A stretch of 64,000 bases of DNA from Chloracidobacterium validum (GCF_018304825.1 NZ_CP072648.1:2215501-2279500); one strand, 5' to 3'. Numbered from the stretch's first letter, positions 39,676 to 48,839 are shown. The notes: generated from the letters alone by a model not told the origin. Made by a program: numbers and translations.

Positions 39676-41826
39676 ATGGGCGAAGCTTCACCAATGCTGC
39701 CGGCGACCGATGAGCCGATGTTTCATGGCCGCCTGCATTACAAAATTCTCCTGACCACGCTGCTGTGCGCGGCGCCGCTCATTTTTGGCGTTGACTATCT
39801 GTTTTACCGCAATCTGCAACGTGACAAGATTGCCGAACAAAGTCGGCAGTTGCGACATATTGCGGCAACGACGGCAACACTGCTTGACATCACCGGACTC
39901 CCGATAGAACCACCAGGCGAAACACCATCAGGGGCAATGCCCGCGCTTGCCACCTTGACCGCACAGCTCTACGCCGTGCAGCGTGTCAACGAACTCGACC
40001 AGCCAATCGAGTTGTTTTACTGGCGGGAAGGTCATTTCACTCCGCTCGAAACAACGGTCGAGCGCCGACCACCGCGCCAACTCCGCCCAGAAGCTCACCA
40101 GGCCGTCCAGCGACGGGAGGCGCTGGCAACCGATGTGTACACCGACCTTCAGGGCACCTGGATTTCGGCCTATGCGCCGTTTCGTGGCACGTCCGATGCG
40201 TCAGTGATCGGCGTCGTCGCCATTCATGCCCGCGCCGACCGCATGAACCTGCTCATCGTTGATCACTTCAAAATGTTGTTTCTGGAAGTGACCCTGACGG
40301 GTTTGTTCATTGTTGTGTTCTTCTCGCTCATTCTACGCTACTTCGTCACCCAACCCCTGGGACGACTGCTGGCTGGCGTCCGTGCCATGGCGCGCCGCGA
40401 GTATGCTTACCCGATCTCAACCGCGGCCAACGATGAACTCGGCGCGCTGGCCCGGGCCTTTGTGCGTATGCGTGAAACGCTTCAGCACCATGTAGCGGAG
40501 CTGGAGTCGTTTGCCCAAACCCTTGAAGAAAAGGTCGAAGAGCGCTCGATTGACCTCATGAGCGCCAACCAGGAGCTTTTGCTGGCCAACTCTGAGCTGT
40601 ATGAAAATCAGCGCCAGCTTCGCAAAATCAACGAGGACTTACGCCGTGCCAACCTCGCCGTGATGGAAACCAACCGGCTCAAATCCGAGTTTGTGGCGAA
40701 TATGTCGCACGAACTTCGGACACCGCTCAACGCCATCATCGGCTACACATCCCTGTTGCAACGCGGACGTTACGGGACGCTCACCGACGCGCAAACCCGC
40801 GCACTGACGCGCATTTCCGAAAACTCAGCGAACCTCCTGGAGCTTATCAACACCTTCCTCGACTTCTCGAAGATCGCTGCTGGCAAGATGGAAGTCAACG
40901 TCAGTGAAGTTGACTTGGTGCAGTTCTTGTCCGAGACGATTGCGCCACTCGATGCGCTCGCGCGGGCCAAAGGTCTGACGCTCAACATCGAAGTGCCGCC
41001 CCAGATGCCGTCGGTGTCAACCGATCCGGTCCGTTTGCGGCAGGCGGTTACCAATCTCGTCTCCAATGCGCTCAAGTTTACGGAGCGTGGGAGCGTGACC
41101 ATTGCCCTACAGATAGAGCCTGGTGCGGAGACGTTCACCATCGAGGTTCGGGATACCGGTATCGGCATCGCCGAGAAAGACCTTCCCCACATCTTCGAGG
41201 AGTTTCGGCAGGTGGATGGCTCGTCCACACGCAAATACGGGGGCACTGGACTAGGGCTGTCCATTGCCAAGAAAAACGTCATGCTGCTCGATGGCGTCAT
41301 CGAAGTCGAAAGCGAGGAGGGCCGCGGTTCCACCTTTCGAGTGCGGCTGCCACTGCGCCTGCGCGAGCACGAGATGATGGAAGCCAGCGAAAAACCCGCG
41401 ATTCCCCTGCGGCCCTCCCCAGATAACCGCATCATCCTGTGCATTGATGATGAGCCGGACCTGACGCAGCAGTTGAAAAACTTGCTCGACCTGACCAACT
41501 ACACCGTCATCGGCGCGCGCAATGTCACCGAGGGGCTAGAACTCACCGCCGTGCTCCGGCCGCGGGTCGTGGTGCTCGATCTCATCCTGCCGGGCGCAAG
41601 CGGACTCGCATACCTTGAACGACTGGCCGAAGACCCAAACCTTCAGGGCATCCCAGTGATTGTCGTCAGTCAGGCGGACCGCCGAATGGCTCAGGCAGCA
41701 TTCGAGTTTCCAATGGTGATTGGCTACCATCCCAAGCCATTGGATCGGACGTGGCTGCTCAACAACCTCCGTAAGATTGAGCAAGAAACCTTGCACCGCT
41801 CACCAATGAGCCTTGCGACCGGGTAG
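39676..41826 (+). CDS. Hybrid sensor histidine kinase
   Basis: A 716-residue membrane kinase. Membrane segments at about 22-40 and 200-222 enclose an extracytoplasmic sensor of about 155 residues. Then come HAMP (about 223-275), a coiled coil (270-335), HisKA with phospho-acceptor His345 in ANMSHELRTPL, HATPase with N464, DTGIG (493-497) and GTGLG (523-527), and a C-terminal receiver domain with Asp635. It is followed by two receiver-only genes, so a phosphorelay is likely. The ligand is unknown. Confidence 0.94.
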   Translation: MGEASPMLPATDEPMFHGRLHYKILLTTLLCAAPLIFGVDYLFYRNLQRDKIAEQSRQLRHIAATTATLLDITGLPIEPPGETPSGAMPALATLTAQLYAVQRVNELDQPIELFYWREGHFTPLETTVERRPPRQLRPEAHQAVQRREALATDVYTDLQGTWISAYAPFRGTSDASVIGVVAIHARADRMNLLIVDHFKMLFLEVTLTGLFIVVFFSLILRYFVTQPLGRLLAGVRAMARREYAYPISTAANDELGALARAFVRMRETLQHHVAELESFAQTLEEKVEERSIDLMSANQELLLANSELYENQRQLRKINEDLRRANLAVMETNRLKSEFVANMSHELRTPLNAIIGYTSLLQRGRYGTLTDAQTRALTRISENSANLLELINTFLDFSKIAAGKMEVNVSEVDLVQFLSETIAPLDALARAKGLTLNIEVPPQMPSVSTDPVRLRQAVTNLVSNALKFTERGSVTIALQIEPGAETFTIEVRDTGIGIAEKDLPHIFEEFRQVDGSSTRKYGGTGLGLSIAKKNVMLLDGVIEVESEEGRGSTFRVRLPLRLREHEMMEASEKPAIPLRPSPDNRIILCIDDEPDLTQQLKNLLDLTNYTVIGARNVTEGLELTAVLRPRVVVLDLILPGASGLAYLERLAEDPNLQGIPVIVVSQADRRMAQAAFEFPMVIGYHPKPLDRTWLLNNLRKIEQETLHRSPMSLATG

Positions 41827-41838
41827 CCCAAAATCGCC

Positions 41839-42231
41839 ATGACGCGCATTCTGGTAGTTGAAGACAACATGGATAGCCGTGACATTCTCACCTTCGAACT
41901 CGAGGCTGAGGGCTACGCCGTACAAGCCGTGAGCGACGGACTTAGCGCAGTCGAAGCGGTTGCCAGTTTTCAGCCTGATCTGATCATCATGGATATTTCG
42001 CTGCCGACCATTGATGGGCTGGAGGCGACCAGGCGCATCAAGACGCAACCTGATTTCGCTGATATTCCGGTGTTGGCGCTTACCGCGCACGCGATGACCG
42101 AAGATGAAGCTCGTTTCCGGGCGGCGGGCTGCGACCACTATCTGGCCAAGCCGACCAGTCCCGAAGCGGTGCTCCGTACCGTCCGTCAGCTTTTGGCGCA
42201 ACCGCGCCCTGGGTCAGCTTCCGTCTGTTAA
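41839..42231 (+). CDS. Stand-alone response regulator receiver protein
   Basis: A 130-residue CheY-like protein with no output domain. The phospho-acceptor is Asp52 in IIMDISLP, the acidic pocket is in VVEDNMDS, and the switch residues are in ALTAHAM and AKPTSPE. It starts 12 bp after the histidine kinase stop and probably takes phosphate from that kinase. DivK-like proteins have this sequence style. Confidence 0.92.
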   Translation: MTRILVVEDNMDSRDILTFELEAEGYAVQAVSDGLSAVEAVASFQPDLIIMDISLPTIDGLEATRRIKTQPDFADIPVLALTAHAMTEDEARFRAAGCDHYLAKPTSPEAVLRTVRQLLAQPRPGSASVC

Positions 42232-42414
42232 GGGTTTCCAATCCAAGTAGCCGGCGCCATACAACCGGCTCGGCTACGGAACAGGCATCAAACTTTCAGG
42301 CATCAAACCTTTGCAGCAGAAGGCTGGACAAGCATCACTAAATCGTGGAAAGTGAACACGCAGGCCATCGCGCGTGGCGAGTCGGCGCAACTTCTGTCCC
42401 CTTTCGCAAGCTCC

Positions 42415-42864
42415 ATGGGACATTCTCCATCACAAAAGCCTCGCATTCTGGTCATAGATGACAACCAAGACGTACTCGACCTGCTCCACGACGAACTCAC
42501 CGCTGAGGGGTACGCAGTCGAAACAGCTTCTGACGGACTCGCTGGGCTGCGCGCGCTCAAGCGCTCCAAACCAGACTTGGTCATCATTGACATCATGATG
42601 CCACACGTTAGCGGGCCGGCCGTTATGACGCTCATTGGTGAGAAAGAGCACTACCGGGAGCTTCGAGACGTGCCCATGCTGATTATTTCAGCCCAGTCCA
42701 ACATCGAGTATGTTCGTGAGGAAGGGTTGCCATTGACCGAGTCAGACTACCTGACCAAGCCGATTGACTTTGACCGTCTGCACGAACTCATCCAGCGCAA
42801 GTTGGCTCAGAGTATCTCGGAGGATGCGCCTCGGCCTGATACTACCCATTGGGTACAGGCTTGA
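42415..42864 (+). CDS. Second receiver-domain protein
   Basis: A 149-residue receiver protein with the ATG at 42415; an upstream GTG at 42352 would add 21 residues. Acidic pocket VIDDNQD, phospho-acceptor Asp59 in IIDIMMP and Lys in YLTKPIDF are present. An insertion between about 75 and 95 (GEKEHYRELRDVPM) is longer than in CheY. No DNA-binding or enzyme output. Same strand as the kinase and the first regulator, after a 183-bp gap. Confidence 0.88.
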   Translation: MGHSPSQKPRILVIDDNQDVLDLLHDELTAEGYAVETASDGLAGLRALKRSKPDLVIIDIMMPHVSGPAVMTLIGEKEHYRELRDVPMLIISAQSNIEYVREEGLPLTESDYLTKPIDFDRLHELIQRKLAQSISEDAPRPDTTHWVQA

Positions 42865-43094
42865 TGCCACGCCTTTTGGGCGCGTATCTGAAAGCTCCCA
42901 ACCAGTGCGCTTTGGTTTAGCCTCCACGACTGAACACGCAAGCACGGATGCCGATAACCTTTAGCCACGTCCGTCAGGGCGTGAGGGCAGCGCCATTCCT
43001 GCTATCCTCAAGTCCTCCTATCCTCAAGGCGCAAAGCGCCGACGGAACAGCACCCTGCGCCTGCGGGGATGGCGCGAAACCCAATCGGGTCATC
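42865..43094. other. Gene-free stretch beside the hsdR remnant
   Basis: No supported gene. It holds short direct repeats of TCCTCAAG type around 43007-43027 and a small GGCGC/GCGCC hairpin at 43028-43040. Together with the hsdR fragment it looks like eroded sequence. Confidence 0.4.
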
Positions 43095-43275
43095 CCCCAA
43101 CTGTCGGTGTGTCGGCACCTCCTCCTGCGCTTAGGCGGGTAGCCATGCTTGCGGAGGAGGTGCTTGGACAAAACACGGAGCTTCGCCCGCGCGTTCTCGT
43201 GCAGCGTCCGTTTGACCGTCATGTGTTTGCGTCCCGTCTCGATTAGCTCTCGGGCAATGGCGCGTTGTTCGTCCA
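43095..43275 (-). pseudogene. hsdR: Decayed C-terminal fragment of a type I restriction enzyme subunit R
   Basis: The minus-strand translation from about 43273 to 43130 reads DEQRAIARELIETGRKH, then TLHENARAKLRVLSKHLLRK and HGYPP. This matches the conserved C-terminal region of HsdR (DUF3387 type), which ends in a KYGYPPDKQE-like motif. After HGYPPK the frame shifts: the expected QEE is in another frame. The rest of the roughly 1000-residue protein is absent, as are hsdM and hsdS. It is a remnant, not a working gene. Confidence 0.75.
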
Positions 43276-43384
43276 GCGGCGGCACGCCCACATCAGGTGG
43301 GGCGAAGCAGACCAACGTATTGCTTGCGGAGTGCGGAGACGACAAGCGAAGCTTGCTGGTGAAACCTCCCAATCAAAGCGAGTG

Positions 43385-43870
43385 TTAGCCTTCGATGTAT
43401 TCATCAATGCGCTTGTACTCTCGTTTTTTGCCCGAGAAGTGTTCGAAAAGCAGTCGGTGGCGGTGTAAGCCGTATTCGTCGGATCGGGTTTCGTATTCGC
43501 GGACCCAGGCAACCAAATTGGCTAACATCTCTTGCTGCTCCTTCTCAGTCGGGAATTTTTCTGGCTCCCACGGCCTCTTCAGGCAGTGGTCAACACATAC
43601 CTCAATGCCAGGGTTCAAGAACCGTAATTCCTCGCAGAAAGGCAGTGCCACCTCAACCAAGTCGCTATAGCAACCCTCAATAATCCAGTGCTCGTTGTCG
43701 TCTAGGAACTTGCGGAGAACTTGTACGCTTTCTTCAAAAGGCTTGCGTTCAGCGCCTTGTCCCCAAGCGATTTCGTCAAGAGAAAGGTGTGGAACCGACA
43801 GACCCTGCATCAACCGACGAGCCATCGTACTTTTTCCGGCTCCCGCATTACCCAAAAGGATGATTCTCAT
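43385..43870 (-). CDS. Small P-loop kinase-like ATPase
   Basis: A 161-residue cytoplasmic P-loop protein with Walker A GNAGAGKST (7-15), an adenylate- or shikimate-kinase-like layout (LSLDEIAWGQG, WIIEGCYSDLVE) and a Lys/Arg-rich lid. It resembles the AAA_18/topology-modulation-type small kinases found scattered in accessory regions. It appears intact, but it sits beside the hsdR remnant and a gene-free stretch. Its substrate is unknown. Confidence 0.8.
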   Translation of the reverse strand: MRIILLGNAGAGKSTMARRLMQGLSVPHLSLDEIAWGQGAERKPFEESVQVLRKFLDDNEHWIIEGCYSDLVEVALPFCEELRFLNPGIEVCVDHCLKRPWEPEKFPTEKEQQEMLANLVAWVREYETRSDEYGLHRHRLLFEHFSGKKREYKRIDEYIEG

Positions 43871-44555
43871 GGTTGGTTTCTGATAAGGCTAACGTGAGAT
43901 TGGGCTTATCAAAGCAGGGTGTGGCGTTAGGGATGGTGCCATGTAATGTGCTTCATGGGCCAACTTCAAGGCTTTATCTACCACATCATCTACCACATCG
44001 CCTCATATTGCCTTGTCGTTTGGCTGGTCATTACCGTCAGGATCATCGAAGTTCACACTAACCCTAAACGAGTAGCTGCTTTGAGGCTGGCGGCCGCCAC
44101 TGCTCGTAGCTGTCGCAGTCATTCGTTCACATACCTAAAGGCAGGCAAGGTACCAATCCCGGCTGAACGGTCGCTGACTCATGGCTGGACTCATGGCTGA
44201 TTGATATACGCCCGGTTGTATGACAAACGTACAGCCGCAAATCGAGGGAACAAGCCATTGAGATATTCTGCCCTGCGCGTATGCTCACTCACAAGATTGA
44301 GCTTTGCTCAACGGCGGCCCAAGCGTAGCGGCTGGCCAGGCCATGAGAGTGGCGCAGTCCGCCTGCGACCGGTCACTTGCCGAATAGAAATAGAAGAAGC
44401 GCCAATCACGGGGTTGAGCAACGGATGCGGCACACGTTGAGCCTACTGTTGGGCGGCTGTTGTCAGCCGCCGCTTGCCAACGACTAATGGGCTAAAACCC
44501 GGCGACGAAGCGGTAAAACCGTCGGCAAGAACGTACGCTCACATACAAAAGCCCA
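43871..44555. other. Gene-free accessory stretch before the sdh operon
   Basis: About 685 bp without a convincing gene. It holds a perfect 8-bp inverted repeat with a 4-nt loop (44452-44459 with 44464-44471). A short AAGCC/GGCTT pairing (44549-44553 with 44569-44573) lies at its right edge. Some short open frames (for instance 44201-44440) read like worn transposase tails, but I cannot name them. Confidence 0.4.
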
Positions 44556-44583
44556 TTGCAATCGTTTAGGCTTGTCCTATAAT
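44556..44583 (+). promoter_or_regulatory. Candidate promoter of the sdh operon
   Basis: TTGCAA (44556-44561), a 16-bp spacer and a perfect TATAAT (44578-44583) lie 173 bp ahead of sdhC. The -35 element is weak (4 of 6). If right, the mRNA leader is about 165 nt, pyrimidine-rich and without an obvious open frame. Confidence 0.55.
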
Positions 44584-44756
44584 CAACCCGGTTTTCCTCC
44601 TCCGGTGGTGCGCATTTCGGCGCTGGATTGCTTCCGCTGATGCCCCGCCGAGACTCGTCGCCGCCTTCCTCCCCCAAGTCGTCTTACTTCGCTTCGTGTG
44701 TTCGTGACGCGGGGTCGCTTGGGAAGCGCGTGCGCCACCTGGCTTACTGAGGTCTC

Positions 44757-45404
44757 ATGAGCATCGTCCTGAGTAACCACTTTCTTGCCCGTCGGCTGCA
44801 TTCGCTCAGTGGCGTTATCCCGATTGGGGCGTTTTTACTGGAACATCTTTACACCAACTTCCACGCCGTAGCCGGACCGGCAGCGTTCAATGAAGCCGTC
44901 AAAGGCATTCAGGAATTGCTACCAGGTCCGATGCTGCCACTGGCCGAGCTGTTTCTCATTGGACTGCCGATTGCCTTCCACGCCATTTACGGCATTTACA
45001 TTGCTTACACATCGAAAAACAATGTGTTGAGTTACAGCTATGCGCGTAACTGGAACTACTTGTTGCAGCGTGTAACAGGGGTCATCCTGTTGTTCTTCAT
45101 CACCGCGCATGTGCTGACGCTGCGCTTTGGGATAGGCGGTTTGGGGCTGGCGGTCGCGCACCATCCCGACCAGGCCTTCACCATCGTGCAATACTGGCTG
45201 GCACAGCCGATCTTCCTTGCCTTCTATGTGTTAGGCATTTTCTCGGCGGCTTTTCACCTAGCTAACGGTTTGTGGACGTTTGCTATCGTGTGGGGAATTA
45301 CCGTTAGCACGCGCTCCCAGCAGACGTTTTCCTATGCCTGTGCCGTTTTCGGGGTAGCGGTCTTTGCCGTTGGCGTCCGCGCCGCATTTGCCTTTGTTCC
45401 ATAG
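44757..45404 (+). CDS. sdhC: Succinate dehydrogenase cytochrome b subunit
   Basis: Membrane anchor of succinate:quinone reductase, the b558 family with one large subunit carrying two hemes, as in Bacillus and Bacteroidetes. The 215 residues hold five membrane segments with conserved His at RRLHSLSG, EHLYTNFH, AFHAIYG, ITAHVL and AAFHLANG. The ATG follows a GAGG at close spacing. It is the first gene of sdhC-A-(secreted protein)-B. There is no sdhD, as expected for this type. Confidence 0.94.
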   Translation: MSIVLSNHFLARRLHSLSGVIPIGAFLLEHLYTNFHAVAGPAAFNEAVKGIQELLPGPMLPLAELFLIGLPIAFHAIYGIYIAYTSKNNVLSYSYARNWNYLLQRVTGVILLFFITAHVLTLRFGIGGLGLAVAHHPDQAFTIVQYWLAQPIFLAFYVLGIFSAAFHLANGLWTFAIVWGITVSTRSQQTFSYACAVFGVAVFAVGVRAAFAFVP

Positions 45405-45450
45405 ACACTGTTCCACGGAACTGGCCTCCATTTCACGAATCAAAGCACCC

Positions 45451-47229
45451 ATGAGTAAAAAACCAAACATCATTGTCGTTGGGGGCGGGCTGGCCGGATT
45501 GATGACGACCATCAAAGCCTGCGAACTCGGTTACACCGTTGATCTGTTCTCACTCGTTCCCGTCAAGCGGTCCCATTCGGTCTGCGCCCAGGGTGGAATC
45601 AATGGGGCAGTCAACACCAAAGGCGAGGGCGATTCCACTTACGAGCACTTCGATGACACCGTTTACGGTGGTGACTTCCTCGCCGAGCAGCCACCGGTCA
45701 AAGCGATGTGCGATATGGCGCCAGACATCATTTACATGTTTGACCGCATGGGTGTGCCGTTCTCGCGTACCCGTGAAGGACTGATTGACTTTCGGCGGTT
45801 TGGCGGCACGAAGCACCATCGCACGGCGTTTGCTGGCGCAACCACCGGGCAGCAACTTCTCTACGCCCTTGACGAGCAGGTGCGCCGCTACGAAGCCGAA
45901 GGCAAGGTCTATAAGTACGAAGGGTGGGAGTTTTTGTCCGGCGTCATCGAAAATGGGCGCTGCTACGGCATTACGGCCATGAACCTCCAGTCGTTGGAAG
46001 TCAAGGCATTTGCCGGCGCCGCCGTCGTCATGGCGACCGGCGGGATTGGGGCGATTTTTGGTAAGTCCACGAACTCTGTCATCTGTACCGGGAGCGCCCA
46101 GGGCATGCTTTACCGGCAGGGCGTCAAGTACGCCAATGGGGAATTCATCCAGGTTCACCCAACGGCGATTCCCGGCGAAGACAAGCTCCGGTTGATGTCC
46201 GAAAGCGCCCGCGGTGAGGGCGGCCGCGTGTGGGTTCCGCGCACGCCGAAGGACCAGCGCGCGCCCAAGGACATTCCCACTTCTGAGCGGTGGTACTTCC
46301 TCGAAGAAAAGTATCCTGAGTATGGCAACCTTGTTCCGCGCGACATTGCCACCCGCGAAATTTTCCAGGTCTGTCTCGATGGCTATGGCGTTGGCGGTAA
46401 GTTCCAGGTTTACCTTGACCTCACCCACATCCCCCGCGAACAGCTCGACCGCAAACTGGGCGGCATTCTCGAAATTTATGAAATGTTTGTCGGCGACGAC
46501 CCACGCGAGACGCCTATGCGGGTGTTCCCCGGCATGCACTACACGATGGGTGGGCTGTGGGTGGACTACGAGCAACAAACCAACATTGCCGGACTCTACG
46601 CCGTTGGCGAGTGCGATTACTCCATTCACGGCGCAAATCGGTTGGGGGCAAACAGTCTGCTTTCCTGTGTGTACGCTGGCATCGTCGCTGGGCCAGCAGC
46701 GGTGAACTTCGCCAAAAATAACTCGACCAAAGACCCGCTTGATCCGATTTTTGAGCGCGAACGCGCGCGCCAGGCGGCGCTCAACGAAGCCATCAAAACC
46801 AAACGCGGCACGGAAAACCCGCGAGTCCTGCACGAAGAACTCGGTCGGATCATGACCGAAAACGTCACTGTGATTCGGTACAATGACCGCCTGCGCCAGA
46901 CGGATGAAAAGCTTCAGGAGCTGCTCGAACGTTATGAGCGGATCAACCTCAACGAGCAAAACTACTGGGCAACCCAAGCAATTCCGCATGCCCGGCAGCT
47001 AGAAAATATGCTGCACCTGGCGCGGGCCATTACGCTGGGCGCACTCAACCGGGACGAGTCGCGTGGCGCGCACTACAAACCAGACTTCCCGGAGCGGGAT
47101 GATGAGCGCTTCCTGAAAACGACCATTGCAACCTGGACACCAGAGGGGCCGCAGTTGACCTATGAGGATGTCAACGTAAGCCTTATCAAGCCGCGCAAGC
47201 GTGACTACTCGAAGAAAAAGGCGGCTTGA
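45451..47229 (+). CDS. sdhA: Succinate dehydrogenase flavoprotein subunit
   Basis: FAD-containing catalytic subunit that oxidises succinate to fumarate in the TCA cycle and passes electrons to SdhB. The FAD motif GGGLAGL is near the N-terminus, the flavin-linking His is in KRSHSVCAQGGINGA, and the active-site region HTMGGLW-like segment reads HYTMGGLWVDYE. The ATG at 45451 (MSKKPNIIVV) gives 592 residues; an earlier in-frame start overlaps sdhC and is rejected. The end KPRKRDYSKKKA is typical of the type-B enzyme. Confidence 0.96.
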   Translation: MSKKPNIIVVGGGLAGLMTTIKACELGYTVDLFSLVPVKRSHSVCAQGGINGAVNTKGEGDSTYEHFDDTVYGGDFLAEQPPVKAMCDMAPDIIYMFDRMGVPFSRTREGLIDFRRFGGTKHHRTAFAGATTGQQLLYALDEQVRRYEAEGKVYKYEGWEFLSGVIENGRCYGITAMNLQSLEVKAFAGAAVVMATGGIGAIFGKSTNSVICTGSAQGMLYRQGVKYANGEFIQVHPTAIPGEDKLRLMSESARGEGGRVWVPRTPKDQRAPKDIPTSERWYFLEEKYPEYGNLVPRDIATREIFQVCLDGYGVGGKFQVYLDLTHIPREQLDRKLGGILEIYEMFVGDDPRETPMRVFPGMHYTMGGLWVDYEQQTNIAGLYAVGECDYSIHGANRLGANSLLSCVYAGIVAGPAAVNFAKNNSTKDPLDPIFERERARQAALNEAIKTKRGTENPRVLHEELGRIMTENVTVIRYNDRLRQTDEKLQELLERYERINLNEQNYWATQAIPHARQLENMLHLARAITLGALNRDESRGAHYKPDFPERDDERFLKTTIATWTPEGPQLTYEDVNVSLIKPRKRDYSKKKAA

Positions 47230-47267
47230 GGTCACTGTCTATCGAACCAACCAGGAGCGAATCCAAC

Positions 47268-47957
47268 GTGAACCCCCCTCTAAACTACATATCCCTGATG
47301 GCAGGTCTCTGGTTTAGCTGGCTGTTGTCCCCGGCCTGGCTGGTCACGGCCCAGGCCAGTCCTGCGCCGCGTGGGCAGAAGATGTCCGTGACACCGGTTA
47401 CGAGTGTCCCAACCGGGATGCGCGGCTTGTTCAAAGGCAACTTCAGGTACGGTTTGCGCTGGACTGACCTCAGCGGTGATAACTGGCTTATCCTTACCCA
47501 AACCGGTGACTTTACACCGCCTGGACGGCGCCCCAGTCCAGATGAGCCGGACGAGTCACGCCATTCGGAGTTGTATGCTTACCGCTTTGTCAATGCGGCT
47601 GGTGTTTTTTCACCGGCCTGGCAAATCACAGACTTCGTACGCGACTGCCCGCTCGACATTACGGCTGAGTTCATTGTTCCGGCAACCGAGGTGACTGACC
47701 TCAACGGCAATGGCGTCGCCGAAGTGTGGGTTATGTATAAAACAGCTTGCCGGGGCGATGTCAGCCCGGCCACGCTCAAAATCATCATGTACGAAAGCAA
47801 CAAAAAGTATGCCATGCGAGGGAATGCCCGCATCCAACTGCCGGATTTCTCGGAGGGTGGTGACAAGAACCCGGACGCCGCACTCCGGGCCAACCGGACG
47901 TTTCTTCAGCACGCTGAGCGGAAGTGGCAGAAGTTCTGCAGGGAAACCTTTGAGTAA
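47268..47957 (+). CDS. Predicted secreted protein inside the sdh operon
   Basis: A 229-residue protein with a GTG start and AGGAG 11 nt upstream. A signal peptide (LMAGLWFSWLLSPAWLVTAQA) is followed by a soluble domain with LYAYRFVNAAG, FVRDCPLDITAEFI, TDLNGNGVAEVWVMYKTACRG and SPATLKIIMYESNKKYAMRG. This pattern resembles the family annotated as M949_RS01915 surface polysaccharide biosynthesis proteins; the match is from memory. It sits between sdhA and sdhB, all on one strand, and has no known link to succinate oxidation. Confidence 0.8.
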   Translation: MNPPLNYISLMAGLWFSWLLSPAWLVTAQASPAPRGQKMSVTPVTSVPTGMRGLFKGNFRYGLRWTDLSGDNWLILTQTGDFTPPGRRPSPDEPDESRHSELYAYRFVNAAGVFSPAWQITDFVRDCPLDITAEFIVPATEVTDLNGNGVAEVWVMYKTACRGDVSPATLKIIMYESNKKYAMRGNARIQLPDFSEGGDKNPDAALRANRTFLQHAERKWQKFCRETFE

Positions 47958-48061
47958 ACAGGCTTGGTGCCAGCAGCACCACATCGAATGTGATAGCGCC
48001 AGCCAAGTCTGCAAGTGATGTAAGTCAAGTGATGCCGCCCCCCGAACATGGAGATGGCCAG

Positions 48062-48814
48062 ATGACCCGTGAAAACATTGTCCTCAGAATCAAGCGTCAG
48101 GATGCCCCTGACAAACCGGCGCGGTGGGAAGAGTTCTCGCTTCCCTACCGCCCGAACATGAACATCATTAGTTGTTTGATGGAAGTGCAAAAACAACCTG
48201 TCACGGCGTCGGGGGAAGCCACGACACCTGTGGTCTGGGAATGCTGCTGTTTGGAGCACGTTTGTGGTTCCTGCTCGATGGTGATCAACGGCAAAGCCCG
48301 TCAATCGTGTAGCACGCTCGTGGACAAACTCGAAGAGGGGCCGATTACCCTTGAGCCGATGACCAAGTTTCCGGTCATCCGTGATTTGCAGGTTGACCGT
48401 TCGCGGCTCTTCAACGATCTCAAAAAGGTCAAAGCCTGGATTCCGCTCGATGGCACGTACGCCATGGGGCCTGGGCCGCGGCTCGACCAGAAAACCACTG
48501 AGATTCGCTACAAGCTTTCCACGTGCATGTCCTGCGCAGTGTGTATGGAAGTGTGCCCGCAATACAACGAGCGTTCGGCTTTTGTTGGTCCGTCAGTGCT
48601 CAATCAGGTGCGCTTGATGAACCTGCACCCAACTGGCAAGCTCAATCAAGACGAGCGGTTAGAAACCATCATGGGGGATGGGGGCATTACCGATTGTGGC
48701 AATGCCCAGAACTGCGTCAAAGCTTGTCCGAAGAACATCCCACTGACTGAATCCATTGCCGATCTTGGACGACAAACGACCATTCGTGGCTTGTTTGGTT
48801 GGCTCATGCCCTGA
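48062..48814 (+). CDS. sdhB: Succinate dehydrogenase iron-sulfur subunit
   Basis: Electron-transfer subunit of succinate dehydrogenase, 250 residues with the ATG at 48062 (GGAG 8 nt upstream). The [2Fe-2S] ligands lie in CCCLEHVCGSCSM and the later Cys of ARQSC. The [4Fe-4S] site is CMSCAVCMEVCP, and the [3Fe-4S] site is CGNAQNCVKACPKNIPL. This end motif is that of type-B enzymes. It is separated from sdhA by the secreted-protein gene. Confidence 0.96.
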   Translation: MTRENIVLRIKRQDAPDKPARWEEFSLPYRPNMNIISCLMEVQKQPVTASGEATTPVVWECCCLEHVCGSCSMVINGKARQSCSTLVDKLEEGPITLEPMTKFPVIRDLQVDRSRLFNDLKKVKAWIPLDGTYAMGPGPRLDQKTTEIRYKLSTCMSCAVCMEVCPQYNERSAFVGPSVLNQVRLMNLHPTGKLNQDERLETIMGDGGITDCGNAQNCVKACPKNIPLTESIADLGRQTTIRGLFGWLMP

Positions 48815-48839
48815 GCGTCCAAAGCCATGAAAAGCCGCT

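Noticed and set aside
44452-44573. Right end of an IS200/IS605 element
   Set aside because: Only a short hairpin and vague tail-like frames are seen; no tnpA or tnpB domain can be read, so it is left as unassigned sequence.
45550-46989. Long open frame (479 codons) antisense to sdhA
   Set aside because: It is a GC-rich codon shadow of sdhA with no domain and no RBS.
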